From positions 1 to 64,000 of the forward strand of contig NZ_FQVJ01000008.1 of assembly GCF_900129125.1 (NCBI RefSeq): a DNA stretch of 64,000 bases, written 5' to 3'. Positions 8,518 to 17,477 of this stretch are shown piece after piece (the stretch's first letter is position 1; each line of letters opens with the position of its first letter). The translations under genes and the position numbers were made by a program. Source of the DNA: Acidocella aminolytica 101 = DSM 11237. GTDB taxonomy: Bacteria > Pseudomonadota > Alphaproteobacteria > Acetobacterales > Acetobacteraceae. The notes below the pieces were generated by a model. The model did not search any database, was not told the origin of the DNA, and saw nothing but the letters and a program-made list of their open reading frames with translations.

Positions 8518-8642
8518 TCAAAATGCTCCAGAACAGGACGTTTTGAGGAGCGTGGCATTAAATGTCACCCGCCAAGTTTAGGGAGCCAAGAAACGTTGCA
8601 TCTCAAGATGCAAAAGGCCGGTCCATAAGGACCGGCCTTTTT
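8518..8642 (+). ncRNA. Candidate structured small RNA ending in an intrinsic terminator
   Basis: Three consecutive stem-loops occur without an open reading frame. GTGGCAT/ATGTCAC (8552-8568, one G-U pair) is the first, and TTGCATC/GATGCAA with a TCAA loop (8597-8613) the second. The third is the strong terminator stem with a T run (8612-8642). A TATAAA box at 8506-8511 could be a -10 element giving a transcript of about 125 nt, but no good -35 is seen. I do not recognise a known RNA family. The same signals could be a 3' UTR of the parA-like gene, since the terminator lies 230 bases after its stop. Confidence 0.4.
8612..8642 (+). terminator. Strong rho-independent terminator
   Basis: The arms AAAAGGCCGGTCC and GGACCGGCCTTTT with an ATA-containing loop, followed by more T, form a textbook intrinsic terminator. 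The A-rich 5' side means it could also work on the minus strand for the convergent yciI-like gene. Confidence 0.85.
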
Positions 8643-8669
8643 AATTTCCAGGTTGATGGGAAGCCGCGT

Positions 8670-8987
8670 TCAACGTGGCAACGGCTCACGCCCAGGTGAG
8701 CGGCGGCGGTAGAAACGGGAGACATTCACCTCTCCCCACACACCTTCACGGGTGAACGGGTCCTCGGCAATAAAACGTTCGATCACGTCGCGGCTGGGGG
8801 CTTCCAGCAATAGCAGCGAGCCGGTCATTTGCTCACCGTCATCGGTTTGCAGCGGGCCGGACATCAGCACGGAGACGGTTCCTGCCTCGTCCTGTTCCTC
8901 CAGAAACATGCGGTGGGCGGCATAATGGTCGAGCCGGAGCTGCAGGGAACCAGGTTTGTCTTTGGCATGCAGAATGTAGAGTGGCAT
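8670..8987 (-). CDS. YciI-like protein
   Basis: A 105-residue protein beginning MPLYILHAKDKPGSLQLRLD with the ferredoxin-like fold pattern of the YciI family: an N-terminal strand, the basic H-x-x-(F/Y)L segment HRMFLEEQDEAG, LMSGPLQ, and LLLLEAPSRDVIERFIAEDPF. Members are proposed small-molecule lyases/hydrolases whose substrates are mostly unknown. ATG 8987 gives the usual family length; upstream in-frame codons add an atypical extension. Monocistronic, facing the terminator at 8612-8642. Confidence 0.8.
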   Translation of the reverse strand: MPLYILHAKDKPGSLQLRLDHYAAHRMFLEEQDEAGTVSVLMSGPLQTDDGEQMTGSLLLLEAPSRDVIERFIAEDPFTREGVWGEVNVSRFYRRRSPGREPLPR

Positions 8988-9113
8988 GTGGTTTGAGACC
9001 CTCTCCTCATACTTTATACCCACCGGTAGTATGAAACCGGGGGTTTGACACGCCGCATGTTCGCCACCCAGCTTTGTGCTGAACGCTGAAGGCGGAAGAC
9101 AAGGAGAGGAAGA

Positions 9114-9959
9114 ATGAAGCTACTGCGCTATGGGGATGACAGTCAGGAAAAGTGGGGCATGCTTGATTCCGCAGGCGGAATCCGCACGCTGGAGGATGTG
9201 CTGCCGCATATCGGCAGTGAGCCGGTCAGCCTGGAATGGCTGGCGCATCTGCAGAAGCTGGACCCCGCTAAGCTGCCCGTGCTGAAGGTTGAGCACCGGG
9301 TGGGGCCGTGCATTCCGCGTCCGCTGAATTTTGTCTGCATCGGGCTCAACTATGCCGACCATGCGGCCGAGACGGGCGGCAAGACGCCGAAAGAGCCGAT
9401 TTTATTCCTGAAATCGCTGTCGGCCTTTTGCGGCCCGCATGATGACATCATCATCCCCCCCGGCTCGCGCAAGACGGATTGGGAGGTGGAACTGGGCGTG
9501 GTCATCGGCGCCAAGGCCTCCCGCGTTTCAGAGGATGAGGCGATGGATTACGTCGCGGGCTACGCGGTCGTGAATGATGTGAGCGAGCGCGAATATCAGA
9601 CCGAGCGCGGCGGCCAGTGGGACAAAGGCAAAGGCTGCGACCATTTCGGCCCTGTTGGCCCGTATCTTGTCACCAAGGACGAGGTGCCGGATCCGCAGGC
9701 GCTCAGACTGTTTTGCGAGGTGGACGGGGAGATGATGCAGGATGGCACCACCGCCAACATGATCTTCAGCGTCAAGACGCTGGTGTCTTACGTTTCGCAG
9801 TTTATCACGTTGCACCCGGGTGACATCATCGCCACCGGCACACCGGCGGGGGTTGGGATGGGCAAGAAACCTGCGCCCATCTTCCTGCGCGCGGGCCAGA
9901 CGGTGCGGCTGGGCATTGAAGGGCTGGGCGAACAGCAAGCCAAAACGGTAGGGGGGTAA
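9114..9959 (+). CDS. Fumarylacetoacetate hydrolase family protein
   Basis: The 281-residue protein has the C-terminal FAH catalytic fold: FVCIGLNYADHAAETGG, the metal ligands in TDWEVELGVVIG, GYAVVNDVSEREYQ, KGCDHFGPVGPYLV and PGDIIATGTPAGVGMG. The family hydrolyses or decarboxylates beta-diketo or 2-hydroxy-dienedioate acids in aromatic or sugar-acid catabolism (for example ureidoglycolate lyase, HpcE-like isomerase). The exact substrate cannot be told. A good ribosome site (AAGGAGAGG) precedes ATG 9114. The small monooxygenase-domain gene starts 4 bases after the stop, so the two form one operon. Confidence 0.88.
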   Translation: MKLLRYGDDSQEKWGMLDSAGGIRTLEDVLPHIGSEPVSLEWLAHLQKLDPAKLPVLKVEHRVGPCIPRPLNFVCIGLNYADHAAETGGKTPKEPILFLKSLSAFCGPHDDIIIPPGSRKTDWEVELGVVIGAKASRVSEDEAMDYVAGYAVVNDVSEREYQTERGGQWDKGKGCDHFGPVGPYLVTKDEVPDPQALRLFCEVDGEMMQDGTTANMIFSVKTLVSYVSQFITLHPGDIIATGTPAGVGMGKKPAPIFLRAGQTVRLGIEGLGEQQAKTVGG

Positions 9960-9963
9960 GGTC

Positions 9964-10254
9964 ATGGTTACGGAATTCGCGCAAATTGAGGTGAAAGCGG
10001 GTATGGAGCAAGCCTTCATCGACGGCGCCGCCAAGAGCCGCCCGCTATTTCTGGCAGCGGAAGGCTGCTTTGGCATGGGCGTGCAACGCTCAGTCGAGGA
10101 CCCAATGAAGTTTCTGCTGATGGTGCAGTGGGAAAGTGTGGAGGCGCATATGGTCACATTCCGTGAATCGCCGGCTTTTCAGGAGTGGCGGGCGAATGTC
10201 GGTCATTGCTTTGCCGTCCCGCCGGTTGTCTGGCATGGCGAGACGGTGATCTAA
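9964..10254 (+). CDS. Antibiotic biosynthesis monooxygenase (ABM) domain protein
   Basis: A 96-residue single-domain protein with the dimeric alpha/beta-barrel pattern of the ABM family: VTEFAQIEVKAGMEQAFIDG, then FLLMVQWESVEAHMVTFRES, and a terminal strand with VWHGE. Members include quinol monooxygenases, heme-degrading enzymes and many of unknown role. Coupling to the FAH-family gene (4-bp gap) suggests a shared catabolic pathway for an oxygenated ring compound; this is inference from context. Confidence 0.8.
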   Translation: MVTEFAQIEVKAGMEQAFIDGAAKSRPLFLAAEGCFGMGVQRSVEDPMKFLLMVQWESVEAHMVTFRESPAFQEWRANVGHCFAVPPVVWHGETVI

Positions 10255-10255
10255 A

Positions 10256-11515
10256 TTAGGCGAACGCTACGATAAACGAAACCGCCGCCGTGAGGCACAG
10301 CCAACCGGCGGCGGGCAGCATCATCCTGTTCCGGGAAAAAGCCAGCGCATAGCCCGCCTTCAGAAGATTGTTGCTGGCGCTGGCAATCAGAATCGCCGCC
10401 GTGACCGCCTCTTGGCTGACCGCGAATTTACCCGCGAGCAAAGAGAGGATGAATGGGTCGATATCCGAAAACCCAACCAAAAAGCTCAGCACATGCAGCC
10501 CGGCCACGCCGAACTTGGTGGTGACGAGCTGCGTGATGGCGGCGAAAAACACAAACAACGCGGCAAAAAGAAACGCCACCGGCAGGTCCAGCGGGTTGGC
10601 GCTGACCGGGGAATGAGCCTGCGTCTGCTCCCCGCGTGAGCGCCAGGTCAGCACGCCGGCCGCCGCCAAGGACGCCAGAAACAGCCCGCCAAACGGCAAA
10701 GCCAGCGCCATCGCCGCATCCACATGGCCGAGCAGCGCGATCAAAACCAGCAGCCGCGCATACATCATGGTGGTGGCGATAATCACCGCCGCCGGGGCAA
10801 AGGCGGCGTTTTGCGGATCTGCCTTGGCGGCGCGGGCCAGCACCACAGTGGCGGCGGTGGAGGAATACAGCCCGCCCAGAACGCCGGTGAGCAGCGTGTC
10901 CGCGCGCGGGAACACATAACGGTGCGCCAGATAGCCCAGATAAGAGATGGCCGAGATGACCAGCACGGCGGCCCAGATTTTTGTCCAGCTGATGCCTGGC
11001 AGATAAGGCACGTTCTTGTTGGGCAGTAGCGGGTAGATCAACCCGGCCAACACCAGGAACTTCGCCAGTGTGACACCTTCCTGGGTGGGGAAGGCGTCTG
11101 AGAAGCGGCGGATTTTGACCTGCTCGCCTAGCGCCACGAGAATCAGCACCGTCAACGCCGCGACCACCGCTAGCGGCACGGTGAGCAGCAACGGCCCCAG
11201 CGCGAAGGCGATCAGCCCGATGATTGTGGGCACCAGAGAGGTATCGCCAGCTTTCACCCGCTTGCGGTATTCCAGCATCAGCGCCAGCCCCAGTACGCCG
11301 AATCCGACGCAGAACGGCACCACCGGTGCGATAACCCAGAGCACAAACCCCAGGGCGGAGATGAGCGTAACGGTGCGGGTGGTGCCAAAGCCCTGCGCCT
11401 CGGGCAGCAGCGCGCCTTCCCCCCGGCGGCGGTAGGCGTGCAGCTCCAGCCCGATGATGAACGCCAGCCCCGCCGTGGCCAGAAAGCCGGTCAGCAGATG
11501 CGGCAGCGCGATCAT
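10256..11515 (-). CDS. MgtC/SapB-DUF4010 family membrane protein
   Basis: A 419-residue integral membrane protein with about a dozen hydrophobic helices. The N-terminal part has GFLATAGLAFIIGLELHAYR, the MgtC-like helix with its conserved Gly-Leu-Glu. The C-terminal DUF4010 part includes GVLGGLYSSTAATVVLARAA and VGFSDIDPFILSLLAG. The DUF4010 name means its transport or regulatory role is not established. Its start overlaps the metC stop by 4 nt, so it is in one transcription unit downstream of XRE-sseA-metC. Confidence 0.82.
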   Translation of the reverse strand: MIALPHLLTGFLATAGLAFIIGLELHAYRRRGEGALLPEAQGFGTTRTVTLISALGFVLWVIAPVVPFCVGFGVLGLALMLEYRKRVKAGDTSLVPTIIGLIAFALGPLLLTVPLAVVAALTVLILVALGEQVKIRRFSDAFPTQEGVTLAKFLVLAGLIYPLLPNKNVPYLPGISWTKIWAAVLVISAISYLGYLAHRYVFPRADTLLTGVLGGLYSSTAATVVLARAAKADPQNAAFAPAAVIIATTMMYARLLVLIALLGHVDAAMALALPFGGLFLASLAAAGVLTWRSRGEQTQAHSPVSANPLDLPVAFLFAALFVFFAAITQLVTTKFGVAGLHVLSFLVGFSDIDPFILSLLAGKFAVSQEAVTAAILIASASNNLLKAGYALAFSRNRMMLPAAGWLCLTAAVSFIVAFA

Positions 11516-12693
11516 GCGCCGCGCAGCGCGGCTAGGCCCTGGTCCAGATCTACGATCAGGTCGTCGATATTCTCCAGCCCGATTTGGAAGCGCGCGGCCT
11601 CGCCCTCGAACCTGCCGGTGCCGGCGGTTCGGCGGATGGTGCCGGTGGTGGGCAGCACCAGGCTTTCAAACCCGCCCCAACTCGCACCGATGCCAAACAT
11701 GGCAAGCGCATCAATCATCCTCACCACGTCCTCGGCGCTGTAGCGTGGCTGGAACACCACGCCGAACAGCCCGCAGGCGCCGGTGAAGTCGCGTTTGAAA
11801 AACTCGTGGCCGGGGCAGGTGGGCAGAGCCGGGTGCAGTACCCGCGCCACCTCGGGCCGGGCGGCGAACCAGTTGGCGATTTGCAGCCCCGCCGCTTCGG
11901 CCGCCTTCAGCCGCACATGCATTGTGCGCAAGCCGCGCAGGGCCAGCCAGCAATCATCCGGGCTGGCGTAATTGCCCATTTGCAGGGAGCCCAGCCGCAG
12001 CCAGCGCCAATCCTCCTCGGAATTCACCACCACGGCGCCCAGGATAATGTCCGAATGGCCGCCCGGATATTTCGTGAGGGCATGAATGGAGACATCCACC
12101 CCATGCCGGAACGGGGCAAAGTGCAGAATCCCCCAGGTGTTGTCCAGAAACACTTTGGCGCCATGGGCGTGCGCCACGTGCGCCAGAGCCGGAATATCCT
12201 GCACCTCGAATGTATGGCTGCCTGGGCTCTCCGTGAACAGTACCTTGGTGTTGGGGCGGAATAACGCGGCCAGATCCCCGGGCGCGATCATCGGGTCATA
12301 GTAGGTCGCCTCAATGCCAAAGCGCACAAGCATGGTGTCGCAGAAAGTGCGGGTTGGCCCGTAAACCGAATCAGGTACCAGCAGATGCTCGCCCGTGTTC
12401 AGATAAGCCAGCAGCGGCACGGTAATGGCGGAGAGCCCGCTGCCGGTGACCTGCGCATGGGAGCCGCCTTCAATTTCTGCAATCGCGGCTTCAAGGGCGA
12501 AATGGGTTTCGCTGCCCATCACGCCGTAATTCTCCACCGGCTCCAGCGCGGCGCGTTGGCCCACGGCCTTTTTCGCCGCCACATTGGCGTGTAGCACCGT
12601 GGAGCCGCGCTTCAGTGGCGGGTTGACGAAGCCATATTGCTTAACCGGCGCCCGCCCAGCCTGAACCAGCGCCGTCTCGATTTTACGAACCAT
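11512..12693 (-). CDS. metC: Cystathionine beta-lyase
   Basis: The 393-residue protein belongs to the Cys/Met-metabolism PLP enzymes (gamma family, aminotransferase fold). HALTKYPGGHSDIILG contains the PLP-binding lysine, AQVTGSGLSAITVPLLAYL the cofactor-phosphate loop, and the C-terminal ASWGGFESLVLP is the MetC-type substrate segment. It cleaves cystathionine to homocysteine, pyruvate and ammonia. The start directly abuts the sseA stop, placing two sulfur-amino-acid enzymes in one operon under the XRE regulator upstream. A cystathionine gamma-lyase is less likely given the MetC-like motifs. Confidence 0.88.
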   Translation of the reverse strand: MVRKIETALVQAGRAPVKQYGFVNPPLKRGSTVLHANVAAKKAVGQRAALEPVENYGVMGSETHFALEAAIAEIEGGSHAQVTGSGLSAITVPLLAYLNTGEHLLVPDSVYGPTRTFCDTMLVRFGIEATYYDPMIAPGDLAALFRPNTKVLFTESPGSHTFEVQDIPALAHVAHAHGAKVFLDNTWGILHFAPFRHGVDVSIHALTKYPGGHSDIILGAVVVNSEEDWRWLRLGSLQMGNYASPDDCWLALRGLRTMHVRLKAAEAAGLQIANWFAARPEVARVLHPALPTCPGHEFFKRDFTGACGLFGVVFQPRYSAEDVVRMIDALAMFGIGASWGGFESLVLPTTGTIRRTAGTGRFEGEAARFQIGLENIDDLIVDLDQGLAALRGA

Positions 12694-13527
12694 CTATACC
12701 TCGATTGGCGTGTCGTCCCGCGCCCCCCATTCGGCCCAGGAGCCATCGTAAATCGCCGCTTCCGGTAAACCAGCCTGCACCAGCCCCAGCGCCAGCACGC
12801 AGGCGGTCACGCCTGATCCGCAAGAGGCGATGAGCGGCTTGCTGCCATTGATTCCCGTGGCGGAAAAAACATCGCGCAGCCGCGCTGGCGGCAGATAGCA
12901 GCCATTTTCCAGCAAGGCACCGAAGGGCAGGGAGATGGCACCGGGAATATGGCCGCTTCTCATCCCGGGGCGCGGCTCGGCCATCTGGGCATAGAACCGC
13001 GTGGAAGCCCTTGCATCGAGCATCAAGGCCGCCTGGCTTTGCAGATTGGCGCGCATATCCTTGATCGAGCGCACCATTTCCGGCTTGAAGTGTGGGGTGA
13101 AGCGCGCGGGCGTTGCGGCCTCCGGCTCACCGGCTTGCGTGGCACCACCCGCAGCCATCCAGGCGGGCAGGCCGCCATCCAGCACCTGCACCTTGTCATG
13201 GCCAAAGACGCGGAACATCCACCATACGCGGGGGGCGGAGAAAATGCCGCGTTGGTCGTAAACAATCACCTGCGTTTCATTGCTAATGCCCATGGCGGCG
13301 ATGGCGGCGGCGAACGCCTCGGGCGTGGGCAGCATGTGCGGCAGGCCGGAGGTCTGGTCCGCGATCTTGTCCACGTCAAAAAACCGCGCGCCGGGGATGT
13401 GGGCGGCGGCGAAGTTCGCGGTGGCGTCCTGGTCCTCATTGGGCAGGAAATAGCTGGCGTCCAGCACGGCAATGCCCGGCTGGCCCAGCATGGCCCGCAG
13501 CGTGGCGGGCTGAATTAACGGTTCCAT
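12694..13527 (-). CDS. sseA: 3-mercaptopyruvate sulfurtransferase
   Basis: A 277-residue tandem rhodanese. The N-terminal inactive domain includes [14 protein letters not shown] and [15 protein letters not shown]. The C-terminal catalytic domain has the loop CGSGVTAC, whose CG(S/T)GVT(A) form is characteristic of mercaptopyruvate rather than thiosulfate sulfurtransferases. It transfers sulfur from 3-mercaptopyruvate to thiols or cyanide. Start ATG 13527 overlaps the regulator's TGA by one base (TGATG), which decides the start. Together with metC it forms a sulfur-amino-acid block. Confidence 0.92.
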   Translation of the reverse strand: MEPLIQPATLRAMLGQPGIAVLDASYFLPNEDQDATANFAAAHIPGARFFDVDKIADQTSGLPHMLPTPEAFAAAIAAMGISNETQVIVYDQRGIFSAPRVWWMFRVFGHDKVQVLDGGLPAWMAAGGATQAGEPEAATPARFTPHFKPEMVRSIKDMRANLQSQAALMLDARASTRFYAQMAEPRPGMRSGHIPGAISLPFGALLENGCYLPPARLRDVFSATGINGSKPLIASCGSGVTACVLALGLVQAGLPEAAIYDGSWAEWGARDDTPIEV

Positions 13528-14405
13528 CAGCCGCGCGCGGCTGCGATGAGCGCGCGCACCTGCTGCGCCGCGGTGGCCCCTTTTGTGGCCTCTCGCCAAG
13601 CCAGCTCCGCGACACGCTGATGCGCGGCGACGGCATCTTCCGCGCCGGTGATCATGGCCACGCCGGACTGGATGTTCGGCGGTGAATCCGCCGGGAACGG
13701 GTTGATGGCCAGCGTGGCGCGTTCGCGCGAGCGCAGCAGCGTGAAGGGGCCGTTGGGCTCACCTTGCGCCATCAGGCCCAGCTGCAAGCCAATGGGTTCG
13801 CTTTCCATCAGATTGGCGATCAGCTCGACCTCCCGCAAGGCGGCCTCCCGCGCTGCAAGGCGCAGCGGCTCGGATACGTTGGCGGCGGAGGCGATGCCAT
13901 CGGCCAGGAATTTCTGGATAGCGGGGATGGTCAGGATACCGATGATGGACGGCTTGCGCGTCTGATACATCTGCTTGCGGGAGATCATTACACCTACAAG
14001 TTGTTCAGCCGCAACGCGGGCGGCATGTTTGTCCGCCCCCAGTGATTCCGCGTGTTCCTCCAGCATTTGCGCTAAAATCACATCAAAATGCTCGGAGGTG
14101 ATGAGATAGCAGACGGGACCGAAAACCTGGAGGATCTGGTCGGAGCTTTCCTCGATCTGGCGCAACCGTTCCGCATAGCCGACGGGCTTGGAATAATACT
14201 CAACGCCGATGCCCAGCAGGGTAAGCGGCGAAATTTTTAGCAGCTCAGCCAGGCGGTTAACGGTATCAAGTTTGATGACCTCGCCTTTTTCATAGCGGTA
14301 CAGCGCGGCCCGGGAGACGCCAAGCCGGGCGGAGATTTCCTCTGCCTTCAGGCCGGATTCCATGCGGTAAGCCCGTAATTGCTGGCCAATTTCGTTGAAA
14401 CGCAT
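13527..14405 (-). CDS. XRE-family transcriptional regulator of the sseA-metC operon
   Basis: The 292-residue product begins [14 protein letters not shown] and has an N-terminal XRE helix-turn-helix ([20 protein letters not shown], residues about 20-40). A long alpha-helical C-terminal region of unknown ligand specificity follows, ending in alanine-rich helices. ATG 14405 has an AGGTAAGGA ribosome site; longer forms from 14429, 14453 or 14474 lack one. The gene is first in a tightly packed operon with sseA and metC, so a role in sensing a sulfur metabolite is a reasonable guess. A 22-bp inverted repeat upstream is a candidate autoregulatory operator. Confidence 0.8.
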   Translation of the reverse strand: MRFNEIGQQLRAYRMESGLKAEEISARLGVSRAALYRYEKGEVIKLDTVNRLAELLKISPLTLLGIGVEYYSKPVGYAERLRQIEESSDQILQVFGPVCYLITSEHFDVILAQMLEEHAESLGADKHAARVAAEQLVGVMISRKQMYQTRKPSIIGILTIPAIQKFLADGIASAANVSEPLRLAAREAALREVELIANLMESEPIGLQLGLMAQGEPNGPFTLLRSRERATLAINPFPADSPPNIQSGVAMITGAEDAVAAHQRVAELAWREATKGATAAQQVRALIAAARG

Positions 14406-14495
14406 CAATTCCTTACCTCGCTGCGACATTTCCTGACCAAGGACATATTTCATGAAGTTTGTCTCAGAAATCAACCTTGCGGTTCGGAAAATGTT

Positions 14496-14517
14496 AACAT
14501 GACATAAATGTTATGTT
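14496..14517. promoter_or_regulatory. Candidate XRE operator, 22-bp imperfect palindrome
   Basis: The half-sites AACATGACATA and AATGTTATGTT are reverse complements at 9 of 11 positions with no spacer. The site sits in the divergent region between the XRE regulator and the PerM-like transporter, in an unusually AT-rich stretch. It is a good candidate for autoregulation and perhaps for control of the transporter. Confidence 0.5.
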
Positions 14518-14600
14518 TTGTGCGAATGCTTTGATGTCATGAGATTTGTTGCGCCTCATGCGGGCTTGCGGGTTTTCAGCAAGCCCGGCACAGAGATCAC

Positions 14601-15647
14601 ATGAGACCTGACCGGCTTTTCCTGACCGCGCTGGCCCTGGCATTGGGGCTTGGCTGCGCTGTTATCTTGCTGCCGTTTCTCCCAGCAATGCTGTGGGCCG
14701 CTATTTTGGTCTTTTGTCTCTGGCCGCTTTACGTGCGGGCCTGCGTGCATCTCCGGCCCACGGTGGCGGCCTTGGCCATTACGCTCATTCTGGCGGTGTT
14801 GCTGCTGGTGCCGTTGGTGCATCTGGGGCTTGTCGCTGCGACGGAGGCACGCAACAGCCAAGGCTGGGTCACGGATGTTATCCGCAACGGCTTGCCGCCC
14901 GCGCCGGGCTTTTTGCAGAAAATCCCTGTTGTCGGCGGATTGCTGACGGATTTCTGGAACAATTCGGCGGATGATCTGGGCGGGCTCGTGAACTCCGCCC
15001 AGCCGGTTATCGGCTCGGTCGCGCATACGGGCATCAGGCTGCTGGTGCATATAAGCCACGGGCTGGTGGAAACCGTGGTGGCACTGCTGTTTGCCTTTCT
15101 GTTCTTTTTATCCGGCGCGCAAATGGTCGAGCGTATCCGGCTGGTGCTGGCGCGGGTGATCAACCCGGCCACGCTGGAGGAACTGTTCAACCTCGTCGCG
15201 GCGACGGTGCGCGGGGTGGTGATCGGCATTTTAGGCACGGCGGCGTTTCAGGGCATTCTCTATGCCGTTGGGTTTATGCTGGCCAAGGCACCGCACGCGT
15301 TGATCCTGGCGGTGATCGCGGGGCTGGTGTCCATTGTGCCGGCGGGGGCGGTGGTGGTGTATGTACCGCTCTGCTTGTATCTGATTGCCTCCAGCCATCT
15401 GGTCATTGGTATTTTGCTGGCGATTTATTGCTTCGTGGTGGTGGGCGGCGCGGACTCCGTGCTGCGGCCCTGGCTGATTTCTCGCGGGGCGTCCCTGCCT
15501 TACTCCGTTACGTTGATCGGCGTGCTGGGCGGGGCGCTGGCCTTTGGGGCGCTGGGCATTTTTCTGGGGCCTGTGTTGCTGGCGCTCGGCATTGCCGTGG
15601 CGGAGGAATTTGCGGGCCAGCCCCGCGGAACCTGGCGGCAACCTTAG
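14601..15647 (+). CDS. AI-2E/PerM-family transporter
   Basis: A 348-residue membrane protein with the family layout: two N-terminal hydrophobic helices, a periplasmic segment (residues about 75-140), then five or six helices. The conserved C-terminal motifs are LVSIVPAGAVVVYVPL (the glycine/proline-rich IPxxG-like block) and SLPYSVTLIGVLGGALAFGALGIFLGPVLLAL. Family members include TqsA (AI-2 export) and Na+/H+ antiporter-like PerM proteins, so substrate cannot be assigned. Transcribed divergently from the XRE regulator; nine bases separate its stop from the yraN remnant. Confidence 0.85.
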   Translation: MRPDRLFLTALALALGLGCAVILLPFLPAMLWAAILVFCLWPLYVRACVHLRPTVAALAITLILAVLLLVPLVHLGLVAATEARNSQGWVTDVIRNGLPPAPGFLQKIPVVGGLLTDFWNNSADDLGGLVNSAQPVIGSVAHTGIRLLVHISHGLVETVVALLFAFLFFLSGAQMVERIRLVLARVINPATLEELFNLVAATVRGVVIGILGTAAFQGILYAVGFMLAKAPHALILAVIAGLVSIVPAGAVVVYVPLCLYLIASSHLVIGILLAIYCFVVVGGADSVLRPWLISRGASLPYSVTLIGVLGGALAFGALGIFLGPVLLALGIAVAEEFAGQPRGTWRQP

Positions 15648-15656
15648 CGGCGCGGG

Positions 15657-16023
15657 ATGAGCAAAGTCAAAAAGCGCGCGGTGGAGCAGCGCGGACGGCT
15701 GGCAGAGGATGATGTCGCGGCGGTTCTCCGGCAGCGCGGCTTTGAAATCCTCGCCATGCTGCTCTGAAAACCGGCGGCGGCGAAATTGATATCGTCGCGG
15801 CTGATGCGAAGACCCTGCTGTTTGTTGAGCTCAAGGTGCGTGCCGGCGTGGCCGAGGCGGCTTATGCCATCTCTCTCCCCCGGCAACAGGCGCGGTTTGT
15901 GCAGGCGGCGGAGTTGGTGCTGGCCGCGCTGAAGGCTGGGCGCGGCCAGAGACACGCTTCGATGCCGCCTTGGCGATGCCGGGCGGCATCGAAATCATAG
16001 ACGACGTGATCCGGCTGACCTAA
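15657..16023 (+). pseudogene. yraN: YraN (UPF0102) endonuclease-fold gene with two frameshifts
   Basis: ATG 15657 starts a YraN-like N-terminus (EQRGRLAEDDVAAVL, RQRGFEILA) that hits a stop at about 15767. The family's core KTGGGEIDIVAADAKTLLFV and ELKVR continues in another frame (from about 15756), and the C-terminus ETRFDAALAMPGGIEIIDDV in the third (from about 15940) ends at 16023. Each shift is explained by loss of one base. YraN proteins have a PD-(D/E)xK-like fold (E...D...ExK retained). Either the gene is inactivated or the sequence has two indel errors. It overlaps the convergent M20 peptidase stop. Confidence 0.8.
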
Positions 16024-17399
16024 GCCCGGGCAAAGGCCGAGAGCAGCCGGGCATGGGCGCGGGTGCCGCGATGGAAGCAGGCCAGCTCGAACTTCTCGTT
16101 CGGGGAATGGATGCAATCATCATCCAGCCCGAACCCGGCCAGCAGCGTATCCAGCCCCAGAATGGTCTTGAAAGCTTCCACAACGGGAATGGACGCGCCG
16201 GAGCCGACCAAGGCGGCGTCCTTGCCAAATTCCGCCAACAAGGCCGCCTGCGCCGCGCGCAGAAAAGGCGCATCTGGCGCCAGACCATAGCCCGGTGCGG
16301 CACCGCCGCGGGTGAATTCCGCGCGGGCATCTGGCGGCAGGCGCTCGATCACGAACCGCTCAAACGCATCCAGGATTTTTACTGGGTTCTGCCCCGCGAC
16401 GAGGCGGAAGGTGAGCTTGGCCGTGGCGTGGGCGGGGATCACGGTTTTGCTGCCATCGCCCTGATAGCCGCCATAAATGCCGTTCAGTTCAGCCGTTGGC
16501 CTGGCCCAAAGCTGGACGAGGGGGATCTGGTCCTGCTCACCCGCCGGGTGGTGCAGGCCGACATCGCCAAGAAACGCCCCTGCATCGAACCCCAGCCCGG
16601 CCCATGCCGCCTCTTGCTCCCGCGAAACGGGCGTGATTCCGTCATAAAAGCCGGGGATGGTAATGCGGCCCTGATCGTCCTTCATTTGGCCGATAATATG
16701 GGTAAGCGCGAAGATCGGGTTCAGCGCGATCCCGCCAAACAGGCCGGAATGCAAATCGCGGGAGGGGCCATGCAGCCGCACGTCAATGGCAGCCAGCCCG
16801 CGCAGGCTCGCGGTGATGGCCGGGGTTTCGAAATTCCACATATTCGTGTCGGCCACCAGCACGAAATCGGCTCGCAGGTTATCGCGCTCGTTGGTCAGCA
16901 ACTCGGCGAGCGAGGGGCTGCCATTTTCCTCCTCGCCTTCCAGCAGGATGGTCAGGCGCACCGGCAACCTGCCGTTGACCGCCAGATGCGCGCGCACTGC
17001 CTCCATGAAGCTGATCACCTGGCCTTTATCGTCCACCGCCCCCCGCGCGACGATGCGCTTGCCGCGCGGGCCTTCCACCAGTTGCGGGTCGAACGGGTCC
17101 GAGTGCCACAGCTCCAGCGGGTCGGCGGGCTGCACGTCGTAATGGCCGTAGAACAGCACATGCGGTGCCTCCGGCCCGGCGGAAAAATTCTGCGCGATAA
17201 CGCCGGGATGCCCCTTGGTCTCTGAAAGCCGTGCTGCGAAGCCCATCTCCGTCAGCGTGTCGCGGGACCATTCAGCGGCGCGGCGGCAATCCGCCGCATG
17301 GGCGGGCTGGGCGCTGATGCTGGGGATGCGCAAAAAGGAGAAAAGCCGCTCAAGAGAGGAGGGCAGGGCGGAATCGATGGCGGCCAGTATCTTATCCAT
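16020..17399 (-). CDS. M20-family metallodipeptidase
   Basis: The 459-residue protein starts MDKILAAIDSALPSSLERLF and has the M20/M25/M40 metal ligands: HYDVQPADPLELW (His, Asp), ARGAVDDKGQ (bridging Asp), LEGEEENGSPSL (catalytic Glu pair), ADTNMWNFETPAI, and the late His of SGASIPVVEAF...ELACFHRG. The lid dimerisation domain spans about residues 190-340. It is a cytoplasmic dipeptidase, two-zinc type by family. ATG 17399 gives family length; a longer frame upstream looks non-coding. Convergent overlap with the yraN remnant at its 3' end; divergent from cysS. Confidence 0.88.
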   Translation of the reverse strand: MDKILAAIDSALPSSLERLFSFLRIPSISAQPAHAADCRRAAEWSRDTLTEMGFAARLSETKGHPGVIAQNFSAGPEAPHVLFYGHYDVQPADPLELWHSDPFDPQLVEGPRGKRIVARGAVDDKGQVISFMEAVRAHLAVNGRLPVRLTILLEGEEENGSPSLAELLTNERDNLRADFVLVADTNMWNFETPAITASLRGLAAIDVRLHGPSRDLHSGLFGGIALNPIFALTHIIGQMKDDQGRITIPGFYDGITPVSREQEAAWAGLGFDAGAFLGDVGLHHPAGEQDQIPLVQLWARPTAELNGIYGGYQGDGSKTVIPAHATAKLTFRLVAGQNPVKILDAFERFVIERLPPDARAEFTRGGAAPGYGLAPDAPFLRAAQAALLAEFGKDAALVGSGASIPVVEAFKTILGLDTLLAGFGLDDDCIHSPNEKFELACFHRGTRAHARLLSAFARA

Positions 17400-17477
17400 A
17401 CCGCCATCAGAGCCTCCGACCCGGAAAAAATCAATGCAGCTTGATTTGACGGTAAAACAGGCCAAAAGAACCGCATC

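Noticed and set aside
16053-17225. 390-codon plus-strand frame over the M20 peptidase
   Set aside because: Composition is that of an antisense shadow in GC-rich DNA; the M20 metal ligands are clear on the other strand.
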